Of a stretch of DNA of 64,000 bases, positions 16,545-26,688 are shown in pieces. Each line of letters opens with the position of its first letter. Position 1 is the first letter of the stretch. The notes beneath the pieces were generated by a model, which was not told the origin of the DNA, searched no databases, and saw only the letters and a program-made list of their open reading frames with translations. This DNA comes from Planctomycetota bacterium (lineage in GTDB: Bacteria; Planctomycetota; Planctomycetia; Pirellulales; Lacipirellulaceae), in contig JAJDED010000031.1 in the NCBI GenBank assembly GCA_029259915.1, positions 1-64,000 of the forward strand. Reading direction: 5' to 3'. Position numbers and translations under genes: made by a program.

Positions 16545-16829
16545 CTACCCTTCGGCTCTCTCTGCAGAAAGATTTTGTGTTTCGCGGGCGCGGCGAATCG
16601 AGATATAGGCAAAGCTGCCAAAGGTGCCGATGATGACAAACGGCATCGCCATCATAAATAGAATACTATAAAAATAGCCGGCAGCCATCGCTTGCGAAGT
16701 AGGATCGTTTTCTGCGATGCCGTCCTTGCATGTGGGGCACGCCCAGGCGGCGCTTGACGCGACGATCAGACAAAACAGCACCAGTAGGCGGAAACATCTC
16801 TGAAGTGATTTGCGGCGTAGAAATTTCAT
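16545..16829 (-). CDS. Small exported/membrane protein with CPTCK motif at end of oxidase cluster
   Basis: MKFLRRKSLQRCFRLLVLFCLIVASSAAWACPTCKDGIAEND... plus one TM helix; co-directional with the cluster. Confidence 0.75.
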   Translation of the reverse strand: MKFLRRKSLQRCFRLLVLFCLIVASSAAWACPTCKDGIAENDPTSQAMAAGYFYSILFMMAMPFVIIGTFGSFAYISIRRARETQNLSAERAEG

Positions 16830-16859
16830 GACGATTGTTCCAGTTCCCGAGATTGTAGA

Positions 16860-17366
16860 TTATCCCGTCGCCGGCGGCCAGAGGTGATAGAGCATCGCGT
16901 AGACAATCACGCCGGTGACCGAGACATAAAGCCAAATCGGCAACGTCCAGCGGGCCAGTTGACGATGCCGGGCGAGAAATCGCAAATGCGTCTCGGCAGA
17001 AAGCCGCCCTGCCCCGCGCCAGCCGGTTCCCACCAGTGCAAATGCAATCGTCAGCAACGCCAGAAAGGGAACAACCGCTGCCAGCACAACGTGCGATGCC
17101 AAAATTGTAAGGTAGATAGTCCGTACGGCACCCGGGTGCGTGAATGTCACACTGCCCGCGTTCCAGTGATAGACCAGGTAACTCACCAAGAACAAACACG
17201 AGACGGCAAACGCGGCGATCATCACTCGACCGTGAGCCAGGCGTTGCCTGCGGCGAATCAGCATCCAGCCAATCACTAAAAGCACTGCCGCCAGCAAGTT
17301 GAGCGCCGCATTGAGGTGCACTAGCGGATGAGCACCGAGCAACACAACCGAAAAAAGTGCGTTCAC
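16860..17366 (-). CDS. DUF420 (CtaM-like) membrane protein, GTG start
   Basis: VNALFSVVLLGAHPLVHLNAALNLLAAVLLVIGWMLIRRR...HRQLARWTLPIWLYVSVTGVIVYAMLYHLWPP. GTG at 17366 overlaps the upstream TGA (GTGA). Confidence 0.85.
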   Translation of the reverse strand: MNALFSVVLLGAHPLVHLNAALNLLAAVLLVIGWMLIRRRQRLAHGRVMIAAFAVSCLFLVSYLVYHWNAGSVTFTHPGAVRTIYLTILASHVVLAAVVPFLALLTIAFALVGTGWRGAGRLSAETHLRFLARHRQLARWTLPIWLYVSVTGVIVYAMLYHLWPPATG

Positions 17367-18016
17367 GCGGCAGCTGACTCCCGAACTGGCGATTCGCTTT
17401 CCGGAGAAGTCTCCGGGCCTTCTTCTTCCAGACATTCCAGCAGCAACGTGCGGAGTTTTGCCAATTGGCTGGTGCGAATCGCGTCGTACATTCCACGGAT
17501 TTTTCCCGACTTGTCGATCACTACGGCATAGTCTTTATGTCCCCGCCAACTGACTTCGACCTTTAGGAAATCCTCGCCCACCCGTTTCACGTAACCGAAT
17601 TCGCCGCGGCAGAACAACCAGCGCTCGGGATCGGCGGAGTAGTGTTCGGCGTAGTCGCGTAGCATGGGCAGGGTGTCGGTCTCCGGGTCGACGGAAATGC
17701 TGACCCACGTGACGTCATGCAATTCTTCCAAAGTGTTAAGTTGCTTGATATTCGCATTGAGCCGCGGGCAGGCTCCTGGGCACGTTGTAAAAAACAACGT
17801 GGCAACCCAGACTTTGCCCAGCATGTCGCGCGAGCGAAACGGCTGTCCACTGCGTTCAGTGAGAGTAAACTCTTCCAGCGGCGGGCCCGACATTGTGATG
17901 CCGCCGACGGAACGATTCGCCTCGAACTGCTGGACTTGCCACCATTTCCAGCCGCCATAGCCAGCAACGAACAGCACCATGAGAGCCAACCAATAGGGCA
18001 ATGCCGTATTATTCAT
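17363..18016 (-). CDS. SCO1/SenC copper chaperone for cytochrome oxidase
   Basis: MNNTALPYWLALMVLFVAGYGGWKWW...PFRSRDMLGKVWVATLFFTTCPGACPRLNANIKQLNTL...VSISVDPETDTLPMLRDYAEHY. ATG at 18016 overlaps the upstream stop. Confidence 0.92.
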   Translation of the reverse strand: MNNTALPYWLALMVLFVAGYGGWKWWQVQQFEANRSVGGITMSGPPLEEFTLTERSGQPFRSRDMLGKVWVATLFFTTCPGACPRLNANIKQLNTLEELHDVTWVSISVDPETDTLPMLRDYAEHYSADPERWLFCRGEFGYVKRVGEDFLKVEVSWRGHKDYAVVIDKSGKIRGMYDAIRTSQLAKLRTLLLECLEEEGPETSPESESPVRESAAA

Positions 18017-18798
18017 AGTAGGTCCCCCGTCGTGCGTGTTGAGGAAATTCGCCAGGCCAGCGCGAACATGATCGCAGCGAAGCCAATCGTTACCAGCCAG
18101 CATACCAAAGGGTTTGGCAATGCACTGCGGTCGACGACCGAATTTTCAAATTGCAGATAGTGTCGCAAACCTGCCACCCCATAGGTCAGGGGGTTGAATC
18201 GCGATAGCCAGGTGAGCCAACTGCCCGGATCGTCGGGAAACAACGACCCAGAGAGCAGCCACATCGGAAACAAAAATACGCTCATAATAGCGTGGAATCC
18301 CTGGGTCGAATCCATCCGCCAGGCGATAAAAAATCCAAGAGCCGTCAATGCAATGGCGATCACCGCCATCAACCCAATCGCCGCTAGCAACTCGACTGCC
18401 GAGCTGGAAAGCCCCAACGTCAGCCAACCCAGGACCAGAAACAACAGCCCTTGCAGCATAGCAATCGCGGCGCCGCCCAGAATTTTCCCAAAGACCATCG
18501 CCCAGCGCGGCGCGGGCGCGACCAATACCGACTGCAAAAATCCTTCGCTGCGATCCTCGATAATCGAGATCGTGGCAAAAATGGCCGTGAAGAGCAAAAT
18601 CATTGCCAACGTGCCGGGAAAGAAAAATGCGAAGCCGAGATCGTTGCTTTGCAAACCTGCGCTGAACAGCACCCAAAACATGATCGGCTGAACCAGCGCA
18701 CCGATCACCCGATTGCGCTGGCGAAAAAAACGGACCAACTCGCGCTTTGCAAGCGTGAGCACTACGGGCCCGGCAGGAACGTCAGGGTTGTTTATCAT
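18013..18798 (-). CDS. ABC-2 type transporter permease
   Basis: RELVRFFRQRNRVIGALVQPIMFWVLFSAGLQ...EDRSEGFLQSVLVAPAPRWAMVFGKILGGAAIAMLQGLLFL. Confidence 0.9.
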   Translation of the reverse strand: MINNPDVPAGPVVLTLAKRELVRFFRQRNRVIGALVQPIMFWVLFSAGLQSNDLGFAFFFPGTLAMILLFTAIFATISIIEDRSEGFLQSVLVAPAPRWAMVFGKILGGAAIAMLQGLLFLVLGWLTLGLSSSAVELLAAIGLMAVIAIALTALGFFIAWRMDSTQGFHAIMSVFLFPMWLLSGSLFPDDPGSWLTWLSRFNPLTYGVAGLRHYLQFENSVVDRSALPNPLVCWLVTIGFAAIMFALAWRISSTRTTGDLL

Positions 18799-18896
18799 TA
18801 TTAGCCGTTAGCAGTTAGCAATTAGCGGTTAGCTACTTTAGGCTGGGTTTTAACGAAGAAAACTAATCGCTAACAGCTAATGGCTAATCGCTAAAT
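18799..18896. repeat. Heptad-word intercistronic cassette (TTAGCNN)
   Basis: ttagccg ttagcag ttagcaa ttagcgg ttagct (exact 7-nt period), inverted partner ctaatcgctaacagctaatggctaatcgcta. Contains the stop codon of the upstream ABC ATPase gene. Confidence 0.92.
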
Positions 18897-19810
18897 TTAT
18901 GTCCGGTGCGATCGATAAATACGTCTTCGAGTGTTGGTTTGCCCAGGGTGATTGATTTGATCTCGTCTGGAAATGCTTCGACCAATCGGGAAATCCATTG
19001 GTGACCGTCGGGTTGCTCAAGCCGCACGGCGCCGTCGACAACAATCGCAACGCAAGCAAGTTTTTCGCGAATTCTCAGTGCCAATTCCGTGGGAGAATCT
19101 GCTTGGATCGTGATCGCATCGCCACCGACTGACGCCTGCAAGGCAGCGGGGGTGTCGAGCGCTGCTAATTTCCCTTCGTGCATAATGGCAATGCGGTCGG
19201 CCCGTTCGGCTTCTTCCAACAAATGGGTTGTCAACACGATGGTCACACCCTGTTGTTCGCGGACTTGCCGCAGGTAGTGCCAAAGATCGGCTCGGGCGCC
19301 GGGGTCGAGGCCTGTGCTTGGTTCGTCGAGTAGAAGAATCCGCGGTTCGTGCATCATGCCTTTTGCCAATTCGACGCGTCGGCGCATTCCTCCTGAGAGG
19401 GTTTCAACGCGATCGTTCGCCCGATCGTCAATCGCCAATGCCTTGAGCATCGTTTGTTTACGCTGACGCAGCGTGCTGCCCGACAAACCGTAGAGTCGTC
19501 CCTGATGCTGGAGGTTTTCATCGACCGAAAGTTTTTTGTCGAGGCTAGGTGCTTGAAAAACGACGCCCATTTCGGCGCGAACCGCAGCGATTCGACCGGA
19601 GAGGTTGTGCCCGAGGATTGTGACACTGCCGCTTTGCAAGGGAATCAGTGTCGAAAGCAAACGAAACAACGTCGTCTTCCCACTTCCGTTAGGCCCCAGG
19701 AAGGTGAAGATTTCGCCTTCGTTTACCTGCAAAGACAAATCGTCCACTGCAACGCGCGAACCGTAGTTGTGCGAGACGTGTGTAACTTCGATCGCCGGTT
19801 GAACAGGCAT
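18884..19810 (-). CDS. ABC transporter ATP-binding protein
   Basis: Walker A GPNGSGKTT, signature LSGGMRRRVELAKGMMHEPRILLLDEPSTGLDP. Confidence 0.95.
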   Translation of the reverse strand: MPVQPAIEVTHVSHNYGSRVAVDDLSLQVNEGEIFTFLGPNGSGKTTLFRLLSTLIPLQSGSVTILGHNLSGRIAAVRAEMGVVFQAPSLDKKLSVDENLQHQGRLYGLSGSTLRQRKQTMLKALAIDDRANDRVETLSGGMRRRVELAKGMMHEPRILLLDEPSTGLDPGARADLWHYLRQVREQQGVTIVLTTHLLEEAERADRIAIMHEGKLAALDTPAALQASVGGDAITIQADSPTELALRIREKLACVAIVVDGAVRLEQPDGHQWISRLVEAFPDEIKSITLGKPTLEDVFIDRTGHKFSD

Positions 19811-19854
19811 GATGGGATCAAGAAGGCGGGAGGGCGGGCCTAATGCGAATCCTT

Positions 19855-20173
19855 AAATTATTTAGCCACGGAGAACACCGAGAAAAATACAATTATCAGC
19901 ATTTTCTCTATGATCTCTGTGTTCGACTTTTGCACTTTTCAGCAAGCAGAATAGAACGCAGATGCACACGGATTATGCAGATTTCCGCAGATTTTTTCAG
20001 AGTAAGGGTAACTACGTCCATGAAAACGAACTTCCCTAACTATTTCATAATCAGCGCCAATCACTTTCATCCGTGTATATCCGTGGTCTATTCTTTTTTT
20101 GATCGAAATTGTGTGGTTCCTGAACTCTCAAAAGTGCAAAAGTCGAACTGTGTACTCTGTGGCTAAATTTTTT
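19855..20173. repeat. Complex nested inverted-repeat region (three word families)
   Basis: Outer ttatttagccacggagaacaccgag / gtactctgtggctaaatttttt. Middle perfect 19-bp IR gttcgacttttgcactttt (19921-19939) / aaaagtgcaaaagtcgaac (20130-20148). Inner cacggattatgcagatttccgcagatt / ccgtgtatatccgtggtct words. Confidence 0.9.
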
Positions 20174-20184
20174 GGAGAAACACT

Positions 20185-20628
20185 CTAATGCTCTGCCCCG
20201 TGGGAATCGTCTGGATGGTCGGTGTGCTTTTGTGAATCATGTTCTTCGTCTTGGGCGGGTACTTCGGCCGCATGGATCATTCGCTCGTTCGATGCGTGAC
20301 GCATTCGCAATCCGATATCGGGAATGAGCATCAGGATTAAAAATGCTGACATCACACTCGCCGGCACCGTGAGTACCCACTTCCAGTTGGCTTCCCACTT
20401 CAAGTGCATAAAAAACATGATCACCAGCATGGCTTTCGTGCAGGAGACGAACATCATGAATGCCCGGCTGGCCTCCATCGGCACGCGATCCCGCCAGAAA
20501 TCGAAGTACGTGAGAAACGACAACGACGTGAGCACACACAGGCTCACAAAGACAGCAATATAGATTCCCACACCGCCATGATGTTCATGGTCGTCGTGAG
20601 AATTGGCGTCGTTCGTTGGATTGGACAT
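20185..20628 (-). CDS. Cytochrome c oxidase subunit IV (bacterial COX4-like)
   Basis: MSNPTNDANSHDDHEHHGGVGIYIAVFVSLCVLTSLSFLTYFDFWRDRVPMEASRAFMMFVSCTKAMLVIMFFMHLKWEANWKW. Confidence 0.87.
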   Translation of the reverse strand: MSNPTNDANSHDDHEHHGGVGIYIAVFVSLCVLTSLSFLTYFDFWRDRVPMEASRAFMMFVSCTKAMLVIMFFMHLKWEANWKWVLTVPASVMSAFLILMLIPDIGLRMRHASNERMIHAAEVPAQDEEHDSQKHTDHPDDSHGAEH

Positions 20629-20698
20629 ACTACGTCGCTCGAAAGTGAGAGCGCCTCGATTGGGTTTTAAGCTCAAACTAAAAACAAGTAAGGGAATT

Positions 20699-20826
20699 CA
20701 CCACAGAGAACACGAGAGGGATTTTTAAACGCTTATCTGCACTGATCTTCGCTAATAAATTCAGATTAGCACTGATAAGCGAAGATAAGTGTATTCTTCT
20801 CAGTGTTCTCTGTGTCTCTGTGGTTA
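20699..20826. repeat. Nested inverted repeat (CACAGAG words outside, GATNAGC-like words inside)
   Basis: accacagagaacacgagaggg / ctcagtgttctctgtgtctctgtggtt flank gcttatctgcactgatcttcgctaat / attagcactgataagcgaagataagtg. Confidence 0.88.
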
Positions 20827-20877
20827 GTCTTCATTCCAGTTCGAGTTGTTACAAAGTAAATAAAAGTGCAATTCTAA

Positions 20878-21873
20878 TTAAAACAAATACAAAAGCGGGA
20901 ACAGGAAGATCCATACGAGATCGACAAAGTGCCAATACAGGCCAACGTTTTCGATCACTCCAGCACTGGTCCGATTGAGGGTCATCCCCAGCAAAACGAC
21001 AAAAGCAATCAAACCGATTATCACATGCAAGGCGTGGAAGCCAGTCAGCAGAAAGTAAGTGCTGGCCCACATATTGCCGCCGGGAATCATAATCGGCAAC
21101 TTCAGCCAAGGATGTTTATCGTTGAATCCGGCAAGATGTCCCGTGTCGCCCTCTGCAGAAGTCGAAACCAGCGTGAAGCGAGAATCGGGGGTTGCCGCGT
21201 GGCCTGCATTGGCATGATTTTCATGAATGCTCGCGCGGGGATAGATCTCGTCGGCCAGTTTTAGCAGCAACACCCGTCCGGCGGGCGAATCGGGATTCTC
21301 GCGCATCGCTTTCTCGGCAGGATCGACCAATCGGAGAGCGATGTCGTCGATTACTTCTATCTGCTCGTTCTGGTCTTCCGTGCGATCGGTGGTGCTTTCC
21401 AATTCGGTTTTCAAGGTACTCAGACGCATCCGTACCGCTTGAGCGTAGTAGATGTCGGCTTTTTCATAAATCTGGCTGTGCGGTTGTTGCGGATAAATGC
21501 CGTGCGAGAATTTTGCTTGATATTCGTAGGCTTTGATCCCCAAGAACACACTGCCCAACAGGAAGGTGAGCAACATCCACCCCTTTGCCGAGGAGGCGTT
21601 GTCTTTTTTGGCTGCTTCGAGCGCCAATACAATCGTTACGCTAGAGCAGATAAGTATGAAGGTATTGGTGGCTCCCCAAATCTCGGCCAGATGCACATCA
21701 TGCGTACTAGGCCAGGCAACTGCACCGAACCGCAGGACGATGAATGTGCCGATCAGCGCGGCAAAAAACATAATCTCGGTCGAGAGAAACAGCCACATAA
21801 AGGTCTTGCCGTTCGAAATGGGCAAGGCGGGCTGATAATCGAACATGGGGGAGTGACTGTGGGAATCGCTCAT
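20878..21873 (-). CDS. ctaE: Cytochrome c oxidase subunit III with large internal insertion
   Basis: [27 protein letters not shown]... and [29 protein letters not shown]...[25 protein letters not shown]. Confidence 0.93.
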   Translation of the reverse strand: MSDSHSHSPMFDYQPALPISNGKTFMWLFLSTEIMFFAALIGTFIVLRFGAVAWPSTHDVHLAEIWGATNTFILICSSVTIVLALEAAKKDNASSAKGWMLLTFLLGSVFLGIKAYEYQAKFSHGIYPQQPHSQIYEKADIYYAQAVRMRLSTLKTELESTTDRTEDQNEQIEVIDDIALRLVDPAEKAMRENPDSPAGRVLLLKLADEIYPRASIHENHANAGHAATPDSRFTLVSTSAEGDTGHLAGFNDKHPWLKLPIMIPGGNMWASTYFLLTGFHALHVIIGLIAFVVLLGMTLNRTSAGVIENVGLYWHFVDLVWIFLFPLLYLF

Positions 21874-21966
21874 GGCATTTCTTTTTGTGGATGTCTTATT
21901 TGGAGCAAATAACGTTCGTTTGATTTTTTACGGTTCAATCACAAGGTTTCAATTACAAGGTTTCGA

Positions 21967-22905
21967 TCACATCGTGACAATCAATAACATCGCCAACCAG
22001 GCGGGGAGATATAATAGCGATGCGCGCAACAATCGGCGGGCCGAATCGTCGTCCCGCAACAAGGCAAACTGGATGGCACATGCCAACTGGGCAATCCCCA
22101 AGGAAACGGCCCAGGCAAAATAAACGAGTGGGCTGCCGGTCGGTGGCAAAATGGCCAGGATCAAGCTGACCGGAATCAACGCCAACGCCCCAACCACCGC
22201 TTGGGCCCCGGCTCGCACCCCGGTGGGGTCGGCCACGGTGAGCATGCGTTGCCCTGCCGCCGAGTATTCGCGACGGTATAACCAAGCAATCGCCATGAAA
22301 TGGGGAAACTGCCACAGGAACAAAACGCCGACCAGCGAAACGGCTCTCAAGGTTATCGGTGCGCCGGTGGCCGTCCATCCCATCAAGATGGGAATCGCTC
22401 CGGCTACCGCGCCCACCGCGGTGTTGTAGGTCGTGCGTGTTTTCAGCGGCGTGTAAACCACCGCGTAAAGAATCCAACTTGCCAAACCAAGTGCCGCCGT
22501 GAGCCAATTCACGTTGATGGCCAGCCAAGCCAATCCGGCGATCAGTGCAATCGTCGCCAGGCCGATCGCTTCGAAACTCGAAACGCGTCCTGCGGGAAGT
22601 GGGCGCTCAGCCGTGCGTGGCATCCGTCGATCGATGTCTCGCTCGATCCACTGGTTGGCAATACTTGCGCTGGCGGCAATCAGAGCAGTCCCCCACAGGG
22701 CGTGCAGGACAACTGCCGGTTCAATTCCCCTGGGCATTGCCAAACATGCAGCCGCAGCGGCAACAATCAATTCCAAAATCACAATCCGTGGCTTGGTCAG
22801 CTCCAAGTAATCCGCCAAGCGGGTCAGGAAGCGTGACTGACGCCTTTCAAGCGAGACAACGGAAGCATTATTAAGAATGCCATCATTCAGCATGCCATTG
22901 TTCAT
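21967..22905 (-). CDS. ctaB: Protoheme IX farnesyltransferase (heme O synthase)
   Basis: YLELTKPRIVILELIVAAAAACL, ASASIANQWIERDIDRRMPRTAERPLPAGRVSS, YTPLKTRTTYNTAVGAVAGAIPILMGW. Confidence 0.96.
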   Translation of the reverse strand: MNNGMLNDGILNNASVVSLERRQSRFLTRLADYLELTKPRIVILELIVAAAAACLAMPRGIEPAVVLHALWGTALIAASASIANQWIERDIDRRMPRTAERPLPAGRVSSFEAIGLATIALIAGLAWLAINVNWLTAALGLASWILYAVVYTPLKTRTTYNTAVGAVAGAIPILMGWTATGAPITLRAVSLVGVLFLWQFPHFMAIAWLYRREYSAAGQRMLTVADPTGVRAGAQAVVGALALIPVSLILAILPPTGSPLVYFAWAVSLGIAQLACAIQFALLRDDDSARRLLRASLLYLPAWLAMLLIVTM

Positions 22906-23915
22906 AGGGCCACCTCCGCCAATCTCGATGTATCAAACGAAATGCGCGGAACGCTTATCCCGAATTGTCGTGCCAAACGTAACGAAATGGCCAGGGCCGT
23001 TGCTAAAACCAGCGAACCAACTGCGACGTGGCTGGTGATGATCGAAGATTGCAGGAAGTTGGCCTGGGTGTTGACGAATTCCATTTCCCACCAGGTGGTT
23101 GCCCACAGGGGGACACCGTATTTAACCACCCAAGTGCCAGCACCCAAGATCACCTGCACAGCTATTAAACCCACGAGGCACATGCCGCTACGCACTTGCA
23201 TACCGTTTTGAAAACACCGCCAAGCGAGTAGTAACCCGTTCACGACAACCAGCAAAGCCAATAACAGGTGGAAATAAACTGCCGTTTGAAATAGCGAGGG
23301 CGCGAGCGACCCGGTCATGCGGGGACTATGCCGCAAAATTGCACCGATCACCACCTGAGCGAAAGCCAGACAGGTACAAACAATCGCCAACCGCAGTAGA
23401 CGTGTCTGCTTCCGATTTTGAGTATTCTGATTTTGAGTTTGCGATCCGGCATCCCTCCACCACTGCGAAGTAAACACGACCATCGCCACGCAGAGCGAAA
23501 AAAACATGGGGCCTGTGCAACCGTGGACCAAGGCAAGCGTTCGCTCGTCGAGCACCACGCGCAGGCCTCCTAAAACGCCTTGCAAGATGACACCCGCCAA
23601 AATCGCCAAGCTCATCCAACGAACCCAACGTCGCGGTTCGCAGCGCCAAGTGACAACCACGAGAACAATACTGAGAAATCCGACCGCAGCCCCAAGCAAA
23701 CGATGGCCATGCTCGACAAATTTGTCGCCTACCGCACTGAGCCAGGGATACGACAACATGAAATGCCCGTCCGAAGTCAACCAGTCGCGAAAGGCCATTC
23801 CGGCATCGGTCGTGGTCACCAATCCGCCCACCCAAACCAGCGGGAAAGTCGCGCAGGCAAGCACACAGGCCCAGGTGTGGACGAAACGGGTTCGGTTTGT
23901 GTTAGTTGAAGGCAT
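22902..23915 (-). CDS. ctaA: Heme A synthase
   Basis: MPSTNTNRTRFVHTWACVLACATFPLVWVGGLVTTTDAGMAFRDWLTSDGHFMLSYPW...EHGHRLLGAAVGFLSI. Start chosen at 23915 because the upstream extension is repeat sequence. Confidence 0.92.
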   Translation of the reverse strand: MPSTNTNRTRFVHTWACVLACATFPLVWVGGLVTTTDAGMAFRDWLTSDGHFMLSYPWLSAVGDKFVEHGHRLLGAAVGFLSIVLVVVTWRCEPRRWVRWMSLAILAGVILQGVLGGLRVVLDERTLALVHGCTGPMFFSLCVAMVVFTSQWWRDAGSQTQNQNTQNRKQTRLLRLAIVCTCLAFAQVVIGAILRHSPRMTGSLAPSLFQTAVYFHLLLALLVVVNGLLLAWRCFQNGMQVRSGMCLVGLIAVQVILGAGTWVVKYGVPLWATTWWEMEFVNTQANFLQSSIITSHVAVGSLVLATALAISLRLARQFGISVPRISFDTSRLAEVAL

Positions 23916-24001
23916 GGCTAATAATTTTCTAATGACGAAATACCCAATGACGAAAGACGACAGCACCACTTATTCGTCATTAGGTCTTTCGGCATTAGTC
24001 A
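23916..24001. repeat. Heptad-word intercistronic cassette (CATTNGT/ATGACGAA family)
   Basis: attcgtc attaggt ctttcgg cattagt catt (period 7) with inverted arm ctaatgacgaaatacccaatgacgaaag. Contains the ctaD stop codon. Confidence 0.87.
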
Positions 24002-25771
24002 TTCCGCCGGCGGCGGCTGGGTTTGGGGGTAGTAGTCTTCTTCCACTTCCGGCGAACCGTATTCGTACGGGCCCCGGTAAATCTGCGGTTGGAAATCGAA
24101 GTTGCCGTGTCCCGGCGGGCTGGGGGCTTGCCATTCCAAGCCGTTGGAGTGCCAAGGATTCCTTCCTGCTTTGGGACCGAAAAACATGCTCCAGAAAAAG
24201 TTGATCACGAAGATCACCTGCACACCCACCATGATGAATGCGCACCAACTTATGAACTGGTTCAGCGGCAAGAGATTGCGGAACGTCTCGTAGTGGTAAG
24301 GATCGGCCAAGCGTCGGGGAAATCCGGTCCACCCCAAGATGTGCATTGGGAAAAAGACGCAGTTTAACAGCACGAACGTCAGTGCGAAATGCACTTTGCC
24401 CCAGGCGTCGTTCATCATCCGCCCGAACATTTTAGGGAACCAATAGTAAATGGCACCGAACACGGCCATCGCGGTCCCCGCAAACAGGACGTAATGGAAG
24501 TGGGCAACAATGTAGTAAGTATCGTGAATGAAGATGTCGACCGGCGTGGCCGCCATGAAAATGCCACTCAAGCCGCCGATGATAAACATCGAAACAAACG
24601 AAATGGCAAAGAGCATCGGCGTGGTGTATTGAATTTTTCCACCCCACAGGGTACCGAGCCAGTTGAATGTTTTGATGGCACTCGGCAGGGCGATCATCAT
24701 TGTCGCGACCATAAATGTCATGCCCAACATCGGGTTCATGCCCGAGACGAACATGTGATGTCCCCACACGATGAAGCCCAAGCCAGCGATGCCGCCGATT
24801 GAATAAACCATCGGCTTGTAGCCAAACAACGGTTTACGGGCGAAGGTGCTAAGAATGTCGGAGACCATGCCCATCGCGGGAAGGATCATGATGTACACGG
24901 CCGGATGGCTGTAGAACCAAAACAAATGCTGCCATAGCAGCGGTTGTCCACCGCCGGAGGCCATCAAGGCGTTGTTGGCGGTTGCTCCGTCAGCCAGGAA
25001 AAATCCTGTCCCTGCCACGCGATCCAAAAGCTGCATGAAACCTGCCGCGGTAAGCACGGGCAATGCGAACGCCTGAAGAATCGCGGTGATGAACATTCCC
25101 CAAATGGTCATCGGCAGACGGAACATCGTCATCCCTGGGGCGCGCATTTGGATAATGGTGGTCATGTAGTTGACCGATCCCATCATCGAGGAAATGCCAA
25201 CCATCGTGAGGGCGATCAACCAAAGCGTTTGGCCGTTGAGGCTTCCCGGCGCTGCTTCCAAGATTACTGAAAGAGGCGGATACGAAGTCCAGCCCCCCTG
25301 GGCCGCACCTCCCTCCACAAAAAAGCTTGCGCCCATCACAATAAATGCAGGCCACATGAACCAGTAGCTCAGCATATTCAAAACCGGCACGGCCATGTCT
25401 TCGGCACCGATCATCAACGGGATAAGAAAGTTTCCGAACGCACCGGCAAGCACTGGGATGATCACAAAAAAGATCATCACCGTCGCGTGCATGGTCACGA
25501 GCATGGTGTAATTTTCAGGGGCGATCTGTCCCCCTTCCGCACCGGCGAGCATATTGCCCAGAATCGGCATCGGCGCCCAGGGATAGGCCAACTGCCAGCG
25601 GATCCCCAGCGCTAACAGCCCGCCGACGAAAAACCAAATCAGCGAGCTAAACAAAAATTGCAGGCCGATGATTTTGTGGTCGAGCGAGAACACATAGGTT
25701 CGCAAAAACCCGCCGGCGTGGGCATGGTCGGCGTGGTCGCCAGAATGGACATCCGCAGTTACGGTACTCAT
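23999..25771 (-). CDS. ctaD: Cytochrome c oxidase subunit I
   Basis: LFWFYSHPAVYIMILPAMGMVSDILSTFARKPLFGYKPMVYS...WGHHMFVSGMNP...DTYYIVAHFHYVLFAGTAMAVFGAIYYWFPKMFGRMM. Confidence 0.98.
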   Translation of the reverse strand: MSTVTADVHSGDHADHAHAGGFLRTYVFSLDHKIIGLQFLFSSLIWFFVGGLLALGIRWQLAYPWAPMPILGNMLAGAEGGQIAPENYTMLVTMHATVMIFFVIIPVLAGAFGNFLIPLMIGAEDMAVPVLNMLSYWFMWPAFIVMGASFFVEGGAAQGGWTSYPPLSVILEAAPGSLNGQTLWLIALTMVGISSMMGSVNYMTTIIQMRAPGMTMFRLPMTIWGMFITAILQAFALPVLTAAGFMQLLDRVAGTGFFLADGATANNALMASGGGQPLLWQHLFWFYSHPAVYIMILPAMGMVSDILSTFARKPLFGYKPMVYSIGGIAGLGFIVWGHHMFVSGMNPMLGMTFMVATMMIALPSAIKTFNWLGTLWGGKIQYTTPMLFAISFVSMFIIGGLSGIFMAATPVDIFIHDTYYIVAHFHYVLFAGTAMAVFGAIYYWFPKMFGRMMNDAWGKVHFALTFVLLNCVFFPMHILGWTGFPRRLADPYHYETFRNLLPLNQFISWCAFIMVGVQVIFVINFFWSMFFGPKAGRNPWHSNGLEWQAPSPPGHGNFDFQPQIYRGPYEYGSPEVEEDYYPQTQPPPAE

Positions 25772-25781
25772 GTGAAAATCT

Positions 25782-25899
25782 CTTTTAGCTATTAGCTGTT
25801 AGCTATTAGCTGTTAGCTTTTAGCAGTTAGCTATTAGAAGGACAGTTTTTCAGGACAAAAGCAAATAGCTAATCGCTAAAAGCTAACCGCTAATAGTTA
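25782..25899. repeat. Heptad-word intercistronic cassette (TTAGCNN, 8 words + inverted arm)
   Basis: ttagcta ttagctg ttagcta ttagctg ttagctt ttagcag ttagcta ttag; inverted arm aatagctaatcgctaaaagctaaccgctaatagtta reaches the ctaC stop. Confidence 0.96.
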
Positions 25900-26688
25900 C
25901 TCATCTTCATCGGGCAAGTCGACGCGCATCGTGTTTTGCTCGGCGGCCATTTCTAAAATCTTTTGGTCGTATTCTTCACGCGGTAAGAAGAACACTCGGC
26001 CCTTCATTTTGTAATGGCCCCAGCCACACAGTTCGGCGCAAACGATGTCGTAGCCACCCGTCTTTTTCGCTTTGAACCACATGCTCTGCGTCATGCCGGG
26101 CACCACGTCTTGCTTGAGACGTAAATTGGGCAAAAAGAAACTGTGCAGCACATCGGCGCTGGTAATCTTCAACAATATATCCTCATCGACAGGCAGATAG
26201 AGTTTGCCGTCGGTGCGGACGATATCGTCTTCCGTGTAAAGTTCGTCATCACCCCCCGGGTAGCGGAAATCCCAATTGAATTGACGACCGGTCACCTCGG
26301 CATGCGGCTTGATATTTGGCGGATTCATCTTGGCTGTGGCCCAGGCATCCATTTGGTAAATCGCAATAAACAGCAAGGTGACCGCTGGGAGAATCGTCCA
26401 GACAATCTCTAGCGAATGGCTGCCATGCGAGTATTTCACTGGTTTTGAGTTCGACTTGGCATCGTACTTCCACATGAAATAAAAGAGCACCAACTCGGTA
26501 ACGATGAAGACCGCGCCGGTTAGGTACAAAATAAACATGAACAGGTTGTCGATCACCCGTCCATGCACCGAAACATCACGCGGCAGCACGATATTGAAAT
26601 ACGGCGCGACCAGAAAAGTAGCCACACCGCCAATCGGCACCAACAAAAACAGTAAACTCCAAAATCGTTTCACGTTATTCCTCCCCAC
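25897..26688 (-). CDS. ctaC: Cytochrome c oxidase subunit II (CuA)
   Basis: Two N-terminal TM helices, TGRQFNWDFRYPG, VLHSFFLPNLRLKQDVVPGMTQSMWFKAKKTGGYDIVCAELCGWGHYKMKGRV. Confidence 0.96.
   Translation of the reverse strand: MGRNNVKRFWSLLFLLVPIGGVATFLVAPYFNIVLPRDVSVHGRVIDNLFMFILYLTGAVFIVTELVLFYFMWKYDAKSNSKPVKYSHGSHSLEIVWTILPAVTLLFIAIYQMDAWATAKMNPPNIKPHAEVTGRQFNWDFRYPGGDDELYTEDDIVRTDGKLYLPVDEDILLKITSADVLHSFFLPNLRLKQDVVPGMTQSMWFKAKKTGGYDIVCAELCGWGHYKMKGRVFFLPREEYDQKILEMAAEQNTMRVDLPDEDE

Noticed and set aside
15217-16639. ORFs such as 159 aa (15217..15696), 125 aa (15363..15740 -) and 117 aa (16286..16639 -)
   Set aside because: Translations of the two ~345-bp repeat copies; similar pseudo-proteins appear in several frames, as expected for noncoding repeats.
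16666-17496. 276-aa minus-strand ORF overlapping SCO1, DUF420 and the CPTCK protein genes
   Set aside because: Alternative frame lacking recognisable motifs; the overlapping frames encode recognisable families.
23916-23969. N-terminal extension MVLSSFVIGYFVIRKLLA of ctaA
   Set aside because: Translation of the heptad cassette; the conserved protein starts at MPSTNTNRTRF (23915).
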